The notes beneath the pieces are model-generated. The model was not told where the DNA came from and did not search any database. It was given only the letters and a program-made list of their open reading frames with translations. The position numbers and the translations under genes were made by a program. This document shows positions 1-6,193 of a stretch of DNA of 12,466 nt, piece by piece; position 1 is the first letter of the stretch; every line of letters begins with the position of its first letter. Origin of the DNA: a bacterium. Lineage in GTDB: Bacteria; Planctomycetota; UBA1135; UBA2386. The stretch covers positions 1 to 12,466 of the forward strand of contig DRKG01000097.1 in assembly GCA_011051855.1 (NCBI GenBank), in the 5' to 3' direction.

Positions 1-4
1 CAGT

Positions 5-217
5 TAGCCCGATCTATGCATGAAGCAGCGCCCCCGGTGCGTGCAATCCGCGTCCAGGCAAGGAAGGCGACTGCAGAAGCGCAGGCGTGGCCGTGGCCAC
101 GCCGAGCACTCTGCCAAGGAGTTCGCGGAGCGAGCGGACGCCGCAGGCGGCCGCCTGACGCAGCATGGGCGTGGATGGTGCGTGCCGGGGGTGCTGGTTC
201 ATGCATAGATCGGGTTA
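5..217 (+). repeat. Full-length inverted-repeat element, copy 1
   Basis: This 213-bp element is about 90% identical by hand count to the copy at 3415-3628. Its ends are inverted: the left begins TAGCCCGATCTATGCATGAA and the right end, reverse-complemented, begins TAACCCGATCTATGCATGAA. The arms continue to about 50 bp with scattered mismatches. The centre holds a perfect 9-bp stem (84-92 with 95-103), and a 14-bp palindrome lies at 144-157. Both ends carry TA, which could be a TA target duplication as in IS630/Tc1-type MITEs, though this is not proven. No transposase is encoded. The + strand is named because mismatches between the arms are G-U compatible only on that strand. It could be a MITE, a structured RNA or both. 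Confidence 0.85.
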
Positions 218-438
218 GGCCTGCGGCCCGGCCGCGCCCGAAGCTGGGCATCCCGCCCCGCAACGGAGGGCAGCGCCATCAGACCCTGGGTTACATCGCC
301 TGCTCCGGCTTTCGGGAGGAGGGCAATGCCTTTCATGTGCACAGGCGTGGCTTGGTGGTGACACGTTTTTCGAAGATCACCAACAGCCAGGGGATCAGTG
401 GCCTGGGAGCGAGGGTGGGGGGATGGGGCGAGCTCGGC
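218..438. other. Gene-free stretch between repeat copy 1 and the RGG-protein gene
   Basis: About 220 bp with no ORF I can support. It lies downstream of the minus-strand gene ending at 439, so it should hold that gene's 3' untranslated region. Only weak dyads are visible, for example GGTGA near 356 with TCACC near 380. None is followed by a T-run on the minus strand, so I do not call a terminator. Confidence 0.5.
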
Positions 439-1242
439 TCAGAGCCCGCCACCGCCTTCTTCGCCACCGCGCCCCCCGCGCCTGCCACCGGCCGGCCTCT
501 CACCTTCGCGGCTGCCGCCCCGGCGCCCGCCGAAACCGCCTCCGTCACGACCGCGGCGGCGGCCCATCTGCGGCCAATCCCGGCGCAACTGCTCGAGAGC
601 CTTCTGGGCGTCTTCCATCTTGTCGGCGTCGAGAGCGGCCTTCAGTTGCTGGGCGCCGGCCTTGAGCTTTGCGACCACATCCTCACCGAGGAAACGGCTG
701 AGGCGATCGAGGTTGCGGTCCGAGGCGGCGAGGTAGTCCTCGAGCTGCCCCATTTGCTCTTCGTCCAGGTCGGCGAGCTTCTTGTCCGAGCGCATCAGCG
801 CCATGACCTGGCGCATGCCACCCATGCGGCCACGGGGCCGGCCTCCGAAGCCGCCTTCACGGCGTCGCGGTCGGTCCGTGCCTCGGTCGGAGCCGCGCGG
901 CGGCCGGCCCGAGGTCACGTTCGCGAGGTCCCCGAGCAGATCCCTGTACTTGGCTTTGAACGCATCCCGCTCCTTGGTCTTGCCGGTCCGATCGAGCAGG
1001 CGGAACTGCTGCTTGGCGGCTTCCTTGGCGAGCTTGTGCTGCGGGGCCTTTGCCAGGAACTCCTCGTAGAGCGCCATCGCGCCGGCGAAGTCCCGCTGGC
1101 CGCGCTCCAGGTAGTAGGCCTTGTAAAACACCGCTTCGATCTGCGAGGTGCTCTGCGAAGTCTTCTCCGAGGTGACGGGCTTCTGCTCCTGGGCGCACAG
1201 CGGTATGGCCAGCGCGAGCAGGGTGGTAGCGATACGTGTCAT
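439..1242 (-). CDS. Exported RGG-rich protein with a TPR-like N-terminal half, function unknown
   Basis: The protein has 267 residues from the chosen start. Three consecutive ATG codons open the frame (1248, 1245, 1242). A perfect AGGAGG lies at 1255-1250, 1 nt from the first ATG but 7 nt from the third, so I take the third. A short signal peptide (about residues 1-18, ending near LCAQ) suggests export. Residues about 35-100 are helical and resemble a tetratricopeptide unit (FAGAMALYEEFLAKAP). Two glycine/arginine-rich stretches follow: one in mid-protein (RGRMGG, FGGRPRG) and one at the C-terminus (RRGRDGGGFGGRRGG and similar). A helical segment with a DEEQMGQLEDYLAASD run separates them. 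RGG tracts in other proteins bind RNA or drive assembly, but in an exported protein their role is unclear. I recognise no named family. Confidence 0.75.
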   Translation of the reverse strand: MTRIATTLLALAIPLCAQEQKPVTSEKTSQSTSQIEAVFYKAYYLERGQRDFAGAMALYEEFLAKAPQHKLAKEAAKQQFRLLDRTGKTKERDAFKAKYRDLLGDLANVTSGRPPRGSDRGTDRPRRREGGFGGRPRGRMGGMRQVMALMRSDKKLADLDEEQMGQLEDYLAASDRNLDRLSRFLGEDVVAKLKAGAQQLKAALDADKMEDAQKALEQLRRDWPQMGRRRGRDGGGFGGRRGGSREGERPAGGRRGGRGGEEGGGGL

Positions 1243-1249
1243 CATCATG

Positions 1250-1255
1250 CCTCCT
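1250..1255 (-). promoter_or_regulatory. Shine-Dalgarno site deciding the RGG-protein start
   Basis: The minus strand reads AGGAGG here, one of the few perfect Shine-Dalgarno sequences in the window. Its 7-nt spacing to the ATG at 1242 fits ribosome binding, whereas the 1-nt spacing to the first of the three tandem ATGs does not. Confidence 0.7.
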
Positions 1256-1285
1256 GAGTGGGGATTGCCGGTTCGGCCGGTGGGC

Positions 1286-1305
1286 GGTGCGTCGCGCGAC
1301 GCACC
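1286..1305. promoter_or_regulatory. 20-bp perfect palindrome upstream of the RGG-protein gene
   Basis: The sequence GGTGCGTCGC is followed directly by its reverse complement GCGACGCACC, with no spacer. It sits about 30 bp upstream of the Shine-Dalgarno site of the minus-strand gene starting at 1242 and abuts the collapsed repeat copy at 1307. It could be an operator for a dimeric regulator or a 5' UTR hairpin. No second copy was noticed in the window. Confidence 0.45.
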
Positions 1306-1306
1306 C

Positions 1307-1356
1307 TGACCCGATCAAACCATGAAGGGGTCGTGGTTCATGCATGGCTCGGGCTT
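1307..1356 (+). repeat. Collapsed or degenerate copy of the inverted-repeat element
   Basis: This 50-bp segment carries both ends of the 213-bp element joined directly, without the roughly 165-bp interior. The left end reads TGACCCGATC...CATGAA, as in the full copies. The right part contains TGGTTCATGCAT, identical over 12 bp to copy 1, then CTCGGGCTTGG in place of ATCGGGTTAGG. It is more diverged than the two full copies. It looks like an internal-deletion derivative, or an independent short form of the family. It lies in the divergent region between the genes at 1242 and 1448. Confidence 0.65.
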
Positions 1357-1447
1357 GGTTGGCATCGGTAACGTGCGCCGCACCAAACGCCCACGTAACG
1401 GATTGGTCCCTTCGCCCCCTCTCGGGACACATCAGAATGGAGGAACC

Positions 1448-1624
1448 ATGCCCGAGCACAAACAACACCCGAACGACGAGGACACCGGCAGGGCGCGGCC
1501 CGCCGACGAAACCAGCGAACAAGAGCACCGGTCGCGGGCGGGCCAATCGTCGGCGGGCCAATCGCCGGCCTGCCAGTCGCCGGCCTGCCAGTCGCCGATT
1601 CCGACCGATCCGCCGCCGGTGTGA
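1448..1624 (+). CDS. Small hypothetical protein (58 aa) with pentapeptide repeats
   Basis: The ATG at 1448 is preceded by GGAGG at 1439-1443, a good Shine-Dalgarno match with a slightly short spacing of 4 nt. The frame opens upstream to an ATG at 1322, but that codon lies inside the collapsed repeat and has no ribosome site, so I reject it. The product is very polar, rich in His, Asp, Glu, Arg, Ser and Pro, with no signal peptide or membrane segment. Residues about 30-49 repeat a five-residue unit (AGQSS, AGQSP, ACQSP, ACQSP) that introduces two cysteines. The tail is proline-rich (TDPPPV). It ends 11 bp before the convergent metalloprotease stop codon. I know no family. It may be a disordered small protein, or possibly not translated. 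Confidence 0.45.
   Translation: MPEHKQHPNDEDTGRARPADETSEQEHRSRAGQSSAGQSPACQSPACQSPIPTDPPPV
1534..1593 (+). repeat. 15-bp tandem repeat, four units, inside the small ORF
   Basis: The two right-hand units (1564-1578 and 1579-1593) are identical, GCCGGCCTGCCAGTC. The two left-hand units (1534-1548 and 1549-1563) are diverged, ending GGCGGGCCAATC. The 15-bp period keeps the reading frame, giving the pentapeptide repeat. The identical pair points to recent duplication, and the unit count may vary between strains. Confidence 0.8.
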
Positions 1625-1635
1625 AACGACCGACG

Positions 1636-3384
1636 TCAGTAGACGAGGGTGCTCTCGACCAGCGACACGCTGCGAATCGTGGCGGTGCCGGACATGACGT
1701 CGAGCATCTGCGAGTAGAACGGATAACCGCTCAGAAGCGCCGGGATCGCCGGCATCGAGACCGTCGCCATGCCGCGCGCATCCAGCGTGCCGACCCACAG
1801 GGTCAGGAACGCTTGCATCACGGGGAAACCCTGCAGCGGCACGGTGGTGTCGACGAGACTGACGCCTAGGTAGGCGTCCGCGTTCGGCCAGCCACCCATG
1901 TTCCAGAGGAACGGCGCGTTCGCCGGCGTGGCCTGCGGCACGATGACCCGGCACGGGTCCGATCCCTGGTAGATCAGGAACGTCGCGTTGCTGGTGCCCG
2001 CGGGGTTGCTGACGGTGACGGCTTGCACGCCGAGGTTCAGCCCGACTGGCGGCACCATCTGCAGCATCGAATCCCCTACTACCTGATAGTTACCGACCGG
2101 CTGCCCGCCGACGGTCACCAGGTTCGTGCCGAGGAAGCCCGAGCCTCCGAGCGTGACCACCGGCGGCTGCACGGTCTCGACGAACACCGGGCTGGCCGAG
2201 GTGATCTGCGGCACGGTCGGCACCACCGCGAGACAGCCGACTGCCTGCAAGAAGGCGTGCATCTCGCCGAGGGCATTCGGGCCGAACGACGCCGCCACGC
2301 CGGAACAACCGCCGATGCCCGAGCACATGATGTTGCAGCCCGGCGTCAGGTCGCAGTGGGTGGCGCCGAAGTTGTGACCGAGCTCGTGCGCGGTCAGGCC
2401 GACGCGCAGCGCGTAGTTCGAACTCCACTTGGTCTGCGACAGCCCGTAGGCGTCCGCCAGGTTGCAGACCGAGGACTGGTAGGCGTAGCCAACGGTACCG
2501 GCGCTAGCCGCACCGATCTGCCGGCCGCTGAACAGGTGCACGACGTCGCGTGTCACCGCCGCGTGGTTGGCGTTCCAGTAGCTGCGCAACTGGCCGAGCA
2601 GCGTGCTGGCGACGTTGGTCGTGTAGGGATCCGGCGACGTGTCGACGATCAGTTGCGTGACCAGGAACGACACGTCGACGTCGTTCTGGTAGATCGCATC
2701 GACCGCGTTGACCACACCCAGCACGTCCGCCTGCGTGGTCAGCGCGTTGCTCGAATTGAGCAGGAACAGCGCGTGATCCGCCTCGAGGGCCAACTCGCAT
2801 TCGTAGACGGAGTCGGCACCGACCGGTGCCGCGCCACCGGGCTGGGTCGGCAGGCCACAGTGCCCGCCGTTGCCGACGCAGTCGCTGCCCCGGAACACGG
2901 CGTAGCTACCGTGGCCCGCCGCGACGCCGCCATCGCGCAGCGGCTGCACCCCCCACAAGGTTCCCTGGCGCAGGATCACCGCGCGCAACTCGCCGGCGAC
3001 CACCGACGCGGCCACGCGCGAGGTCGCATCGCCGACGAGGCTGCCGCGATAGGTCGTGCAGGGCCCCGCGGCCACAGGGTGCAGGCCGCCGTCCCGCCGT
3101 TCGAGCAACCGATAGCCGGGCGACCGGATCTCGTAGGGGCGCAGCGAGACGACCGCGCTCGCACCGCCGAGCTGCAACGGCAGCTCGAAGTCGCCGCCCC
3201 CCGGACGCAACGCCACCTCGGGGAGCGCCAGGTGCTGGATGGAGCCGGCGGTGACGTCGAACGCCTGGCACACGCGCGGCGGCATCCACCGCAGCGGTTG
3301 GGCGTCCGTTTGCGCCACGACGTAGGCGTGGAGCGCGGCGAACACCGACAGGAGCACGACGAGGGGATGGCGTGGGCGAGACAT
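1636..3384 (-). CDS. Secreted zinc metalloprotease (reprolysin-like, M12-type) with IPT/TIG domain
   Basis: The protein has 582 residues. A signal peptide spans about residues 1-24 (hydrophobic VVLLSVFAALHAYVVA). A propeptide-like region follows, with a single Cys in a GPCTTYRG context. The zincin core has the extended zinc-binding motif HELGHNFGATH at residues 333-343 (ligands H333, H337, H343; catalytic E334), and CNIMCSG supplies the Met-turn at M353, as in metzincins. Several cysteines around it fit an extracellular disulfide-bonded fold. Residues about 392-472 form an IPT/TIG immunoglobulin-like domain. The last 105 residues are a beta-rich module of the kind often found at the ends of exported planctomycete proteins. 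The likely role is extracellular or periplasmic proteolysis. No Shine-Dalgarno site precedes the ATG. Repeat copy 2 ends only 30 bp upstream, so the promoter must lie close to or inside that element. Confidence 0.88.
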   Translation of the reverse strand: MSRPRHPLVVLLSVFAALHAYVVAQTDAQPLRWMPPRVCQAFDVTAGSIQHLALPEVALRPGGGDFELPLQLGGASAVVSLRPYEIRSPGYRLLERRDGGLHPVAAGPCTTYRGSLVGDATSRVAASVVAGELRAVILRQGTLWGVQPLRDGGVAAGHGSYAVFRGSDCVGNGGHCGLPTQPGGAAPVGADSVYECELALEADHALFLLNSSNALTTQADVLGVVNAVDAIYQNDVDVSFLVTQLIVDTSPDPYTTNVASTLLGQLRSYWNANHAAVTRDVVHLFSGRQIGAASAGTVGYAYQSSVCNLADAYGLSQTKWSSNYALRVGLTAHELGHNFGATHCDLTPGCNIMCSGIGGCSGVAASFGPNALGEMHAFLQAVGCLAVVPTVPQITSASPVFVETVQPPVVTLGGSGFLGTNLVTVGGQPVGNYQVVGDSMLQMVPPVGLNLGVQAVTVSNPAGTSNATFLIYQGSDPCRVIVPQATPANAPFLWNMGGWPNADAYLGVSLVDTTVPLQGFPVMQAFLTLWVGTLDARGMATVSMPAIPALLSGYPFYSQMLDVMSGTATIRSVSLVESTLVY

Positions 3385-3414
3385 AGCCAGGAGCGAAACG
3401 AACCGACGGTAGTG

Positions 3415-3628
3415 TAACCCGATCTATGCATGAAACAGTGCCCCCGGTGCGTGCAATCCGCGCCCAGGCAAGGAAGGCGACTGCAGAAGCGCAGGCGGGG
3501 CGCTGGCCCCGCTGAGCATTCTGCCAAGGAGTTCGCGGAGCGAACGGACGCCGTAGGCGGCCGCTCTTCCGCTGCACGGGCGTGGATGGTGCGTGCCGGG
3601 GGTGCTGGTTCGTGCATAGATCGGGTTA
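3415..3628 (+). repeat. Full-length inverted-repeat element, copy 2
   Basis: This 214-bp copy matches copy 1 almost throughout; the main divergence is a short patch near 3555-3575 that includes a 1-bp indel. The arms pair over about 50 bp: 40 positions are Watson-Crick, 8 of the other 10 would be G-U in a + strand RNA, and 2 are true mismatches. The central stem (3494-3501 with 3506-3513) keeps its pairing although the sequence differs from copy 1; the 88/99 T-A pair there is G-C here. The element fills nearly the whole gap between two minus-strand genes. Its last three bases supply the TAA stop codon of the lipoprotein gene. Confidence 0.85.
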
Positions 3629-4570
3629 GGCCTCGTCCACCTCCTGCGCCTGCCGTGCTCGCTGCTCGAGCACTCGGCGGGCGCGTTCCTCACGGCGGAG
3701 GCGCCGGATCAACGCCAGCACCAATACCGGTAGCACCAGGATCATCGAGAGGCCGAACCAGTTCTCACGCAGCACGCGCCACGAAGCGCCGGAGCCATAC
3801 AGCACGTAGTCGCGCCAGGCATCCTGCAGTTGCAGCGACGAACGCCCGGTCTGCGCGACCAACGAGCGGCCGAACGAGGTACGCTCGTCGGTGTTGCGCG
3901 CCGTGCGCAGCAGCAACGGCAGCCCGTAGTTGCGTTCGAGCCAAGCCACGTACGAATAGCTCTGGGCGTAGGCCGAGCGCAGTTCGAAGCGCGTCTCGGG
4001 GAACCGCCGTTCCAGGCTGCCGAACGGCGGCAGGTTGCCGGCGGCCAACCGCCAGACGAGGTCGTCTTCGCTGGCACTCAGGTAGGTGTCGCCGGCGAGC
4101 AACTGCGCGAGTCCCTCGTGGAACCAGCGCGGCAGGTAACGCCCCTGGGGCGCGACCAACTGGTCGAGCAGTTCGTGGACCAGTTCGTGGCGCACCACCC
4201 CCGAAAGCCGCACGGCGAGGCGCTGCACTTCGCCCCAGACGATGTGTACCTGGTGGCTGCCGAGCATCGCGAATCCGGCGGCATCCTCGTGCAAACCGGC
4301 GACCAGTGATTCCGGCATCGCCGAGCGCGATTCGTGCACGTGCACGAAGAACCGCTCCACGCGCGCGAGCCCGAGCTGGCGCCGCAGCAGCGGCAGTTCG
4401 CGCGCGACGACATCGGCCACGCGGGCGACCGCCCCGGCATCTACGTCTCCCGCCCCGGCAACGACTTGGGCGGTCTCGGCAGGCACCAGCAGCGGCCGCT
4501 CCTCGCCGCCGCACGCGGCCAACAGCACGGCGAGAATCACGTTCGGCAGAAAGATCCGGGGCAGGAACAT
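3626..4570 (-). CDS. Peptidase MA-like lipoprotein (gluzincin-type metallopeptidase)
   Basis: The protein has 314 residues from the ATG at 4570. The frame opens to 4675, but that start would overlap the divergent gene at 4635. The 4570 start gives a classic lipoprotein signal with a lipobox ending LLAAC (Cys20), so I prefer it. The catalytic region has HELVH at residues 128-132 and WFHEGLAQ, whose Glu152 is the likely third zinc ligand. This arrangement is typical of the Peptidase MA family of gluzincins. A second membrane segment lies near residues 274-290, followed by an arginine-rich tail, so the protein seems tethered at both ends with the peptidase domain outside the cytoplasm. Substrate is unknown. 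The TAA stop comes from the end of repeat copy 2, suggesting the element landed at or reshaped the gene's 3' end. Confidence 0.8.
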   Translation of the reverse strand: MFLPRIFLPNVILAVLLAACGGEERPLLVPAETAQVVAGAGDVDAGAVARVADVVARELPLLRRQLGLARVERFFVHVHESRSAMPESLVAGLHEDAAGFAMLGSHQVHIVWGEVQRLAVRLSGVVRHELVHELLDQLVAPQGRYLPRWFHEGLAQLLAGDTYLSASEDDLVWRLAAGNLPPFGSLERRFPETRFELRSAYAQSYSYVAWLERNYGLPLLLRTARNTDERTSFGRSLVAQTGRSSLQLQDAWRDYVLYGSGASWRVLRENWFGLSMILVLPVLVLALIRRLRREERARRVLEQRARQAQEVDEA

Positions 4571-4634
4571 GCGGGAACCGCGTCTTAGTCTGCCCCAATC
4601 GTCCACAGAAGACCCGAGACCAACGGAGTTCCCG
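4571..4634. promoter_or_regulatory. Divergent intergenic region between the lipoprotein and the small exported-protein gene
   Basis: These 64 bp separate two gene starts pointing away from each other, so they should hold both promoters. I see no convincing -35/-10 pair. The only clear signal is GGAG at 4625-4628, 6 nt before the plus-strand ATG. Confidence 0.4.
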
Positions 4635-5012
4635 ATGAAAGCGTCCTTGCTGTTGCTATCCGTTCCACTCGCCACCGCCCTTGCGTTCGCACCGTCCGGC
4701 AGTCAGCAAGACCCACGGACCACAACCGCAACCAAGGCGAAAGATCCCGTCGTGGCCATCGAGTCGATCTCGGCGATCCAGTACCTGGATCTACAGGGAA
4801 CCAAAACGAACGTGCCGGCGCACAGCGTCGTCGAAGTGCGTCTGTTCCAAGACTTCCGCAACCACATCCGCGTCGAGCTGCTGTACGAAAACGGTGACTA
4901 CTCGCTGATCGACGCACAGGCGCTGCACATTCTGCGCAACGGCGGTGGCAAGCGCGACGTCAAGTTCGTGCGCACCATTCCGAGCGGCATGCGCTTCCCG
5001 AAGTTGCCGTAG
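4635..5012 (+). CDS. Small exported protein of unknown function (125 aa)
   Basis: The ATG at 4635 has a GGAG ribosome site 6 nt upstream. Residues 1 to about 19 form a signal peptide (KASLLLLSVPLATALAFA). A short Ser/Gln/Thr/Lys-rich linker follows, then a compact domain of about 85 residues with alternating hydrophobic positions that suggest beta strands (VEVRLFQDF, IRVELLYENGDYSLI), then a basic tail (GGGKRDVKFVRTIP). There are no cysteines and no catalytic motif. I do not recognise the family. Its position, back to back with a lipoprotein peptidase, implies an envelope or periplasmic location but gives no function. The stop is TAG. Confidence 0.7.
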   Translation: MKASLLLLSVPLATALAFAPSGSQQDPRTTTATKAKDPVVAIESISAIQYLDLQGTKTNVPAHSVVEVRLFQDFRNHIRVELLYENGDYSLIDAQALHILRNGGGKRDVKFVRTIPSGMRFPKLP

Positions 5013-5068
5013 CCATCGGCGAAGCAGCGACCCGCGGGGCACGGCTCCACCGCGGCGCCCGATCTGCC

Positions 5069-5074
5069 GATAAT
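5069..5074 (+). promoter_or_regulatory. Possible -10 hexamer upstream of the acidic membrane protein gene
   Basis: GATAAT matches the -10 consensus at five of six positions and lies 34 bp before the ATG at 5109. The region where a -35 box would sit is GC-rich and matches poorly. It is a weak candidate only. Confidence 0.2.
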
Positions 5075-5108
5075 GCGTAGGCAAAGGGTCGGGTCGGCGT
5101 GCTGACGC

Positions 5109-6101
5109 ATGAACCGATCGCAACCACTCCGCCAGCCACTGACGCACAACAGCCTCCTCGGGACACCTACCGTCGCCGACGAGATGCTGCCGGAGCACGT
5201 GTTGCTGCGGCTCTTGCACGAAGGGAGCGCCGCCGCGGACGAGACCGGTGAAGCGCAGAGTCACGCACTCGAGCTTGCCGCGGCGATCGCCGCCGCCCGT
5301 GCACTGGCGGATTCCGACGAAGCCACCGATCCAGACACCCTCGCCGAGATCGCGGAAGGCGAAGGTGAGACCGAGTGCTTCGACTTCGACGAACTCGCCG
5401 CCGAGCTCGACCTCGACGCGCCCCAGCCAGCCACACCGGACGAGGAGCAGACAACGATGAACGAAGAGGATCAGGGATCGTCGACGTTGGAACTCGACGT
5501 CGGCGCCGAGGCCGAGACCCAGACCGACGAGATCACAACCGGGGCGTCGCTCGCAGAAGACGACGCCGTCGAGGCGGCAGATGAAGAGGTCGCTCCCGAG
5601 CCCAGCGCCGCCCCGGAGCCGCAGACCCCGGTCGACGTCGCGCAGCCCGCAATGGAGAAGGTGGAAGCGTTCCTGGGCGAACTCCGGCAAACCCTCGTCG
5701 AGCTGGCGCAACCTGCAACAGCGGAGCCGCCGCAGGCGATCGACATCGAGCCATTGGTGAAGTCGCTGCAAGAGGGCTTCGAACGAACCAGCGAACAGAT
5801 CGCCAACATCGGCACACAGATCGAGGCCAGCGTAAGCGGCGGCATGCAGGCGGTCGCGGACGCTGCCAGCGCGGCCGCGGCGATGCCCGCGACGCCAGCG
5901 GCCGTCCCCGTGCCGACCGTGATCGAAACCTCGCGCGCGAGCCGCAACGGGTTGGTGTTCGCCGCCGTCGCACTGCTCGTGTTCGGCTGGTCAGTCCTGT
6001 TCTACCTCAAGACCGGCTCGCTGCGCCTGGCCCTCGGCACACTCGTCGGCGCCAACCTGGTCGCATGCTGCATGCTGCTGGCGCCGCGCAATCGCGGATA
6101 A
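5109..6101 (+). CDS. Acidic protein with two C-terminal membrane segments, function unknown
   Basis: The frame gives 330 residues. The first 180 or so are dominated by Glu, Asp, Ala and Pro and are probably disordered. Residues about 182-200 (EKVEAFLGELRQTLVELAQ) and 213-258 look like amphipathic helices that could form coiled coils. An Ala/Pro/Val linker leads to two closely spaced hydrophobic segments, about 281-300 and 305-325, separated by a KTGSLR turn, with PRNRG at the end. There is no signal peptide, so the acidic domain is probably cytoplasmic and held at the membrane by a C-terminal hairpin. No Shine-Dalgarno site marks 5109; ATGs at 5184 and 5458 are alternatives, so the start is uncertain. 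I recognise no family. A scaffold or adaptor role is only a guess from the architecture. Confidence 0.65.
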   Translation: MNRSQPLRQPLTHNSLLGTPTVADEMLPEHVLLRLLHEGSAAADETGEAQSHALELAAAIAAARALADSDEATDPDTLAEIAEGEGETECFDFDELAAELDLDAPQPATPDEEQTTMNEEDQGSSTLELDVGAEAETQTDEITTGASLAEDDAVEAADEEVAPEPSAAPEPQTPVDVAQPAMEKVEAFLGELRQTLVELAQPATAEPPQAIDIEPLVKSLQEGFERTSEQIANIGTQIEASVSGGMQAVADAASAAAAMPATPAAVPVPTVIETSRASRNGLVFAAVALLVFGWSVLFYLKTGSLRLALGTLVGANLVACCMLLAPRNRG

Positions 6102-6193
6102 GCCGCACCGGAGCAACCCGTCGCAGCTCGCCGGGCGTCAGCTCGGGGGGAATGGCTTGCGGACTGGCGGCGCCCAATGATCTGATCGCAGCC

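Noticed and set aside
14..202. Minus-strand ORF in repeat copy 1 (GVRSLRELLGR...), with a similar ORF in copy 2 at 3424-3693
   Set aside because: The shared peptide follows directly from about 90% DNA identity. The frame is not kept across the diverged patch, and there is no ribosome site. The pattern of changes fits pairing, not codons.
2023..3417. 464-residue plus-strand ORF opposite the metalloprotease
   Set aside because: Antisense shadow in high-GC DNA: Arg/His/Val-rich, with no domain. The minus strand encodes a clear HExxHxxGxxH protein.
4331..4348. 18-bp perfect palindrome with a CACGTG centre, considered as parS or an operator
   Set aside because: It encodes FVHVHE in the lipoprotein gene. 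GTG/CAC and TTC/GAA are mutually reverse-complementary codons, so the dyad follows from the peptide, and it does not match parS flanks.
3430..4638. 402-residue plus-strand ORF running from repeat copy 2 across the lipoprotein gene
   Set aside because: Mostly Arg/Ala/Pro low-complexity, starts inside the repeat, and is antisense to a gene with HELVH and a lipobox.
4571..4675. Longer N-terminus for the lipoprotein from ATG 4675
   Set aside because: It would overlap the divergent gene at 4635 and bury the lipoprotein signal peptide inside the protein.
5036..5059. CCGCGG...CCGCGG dyad after the small exported-protein gene, considered as a terminator
   Set aside because: There is no T-run after it, and such 6-bp dyads are common at this GC content.
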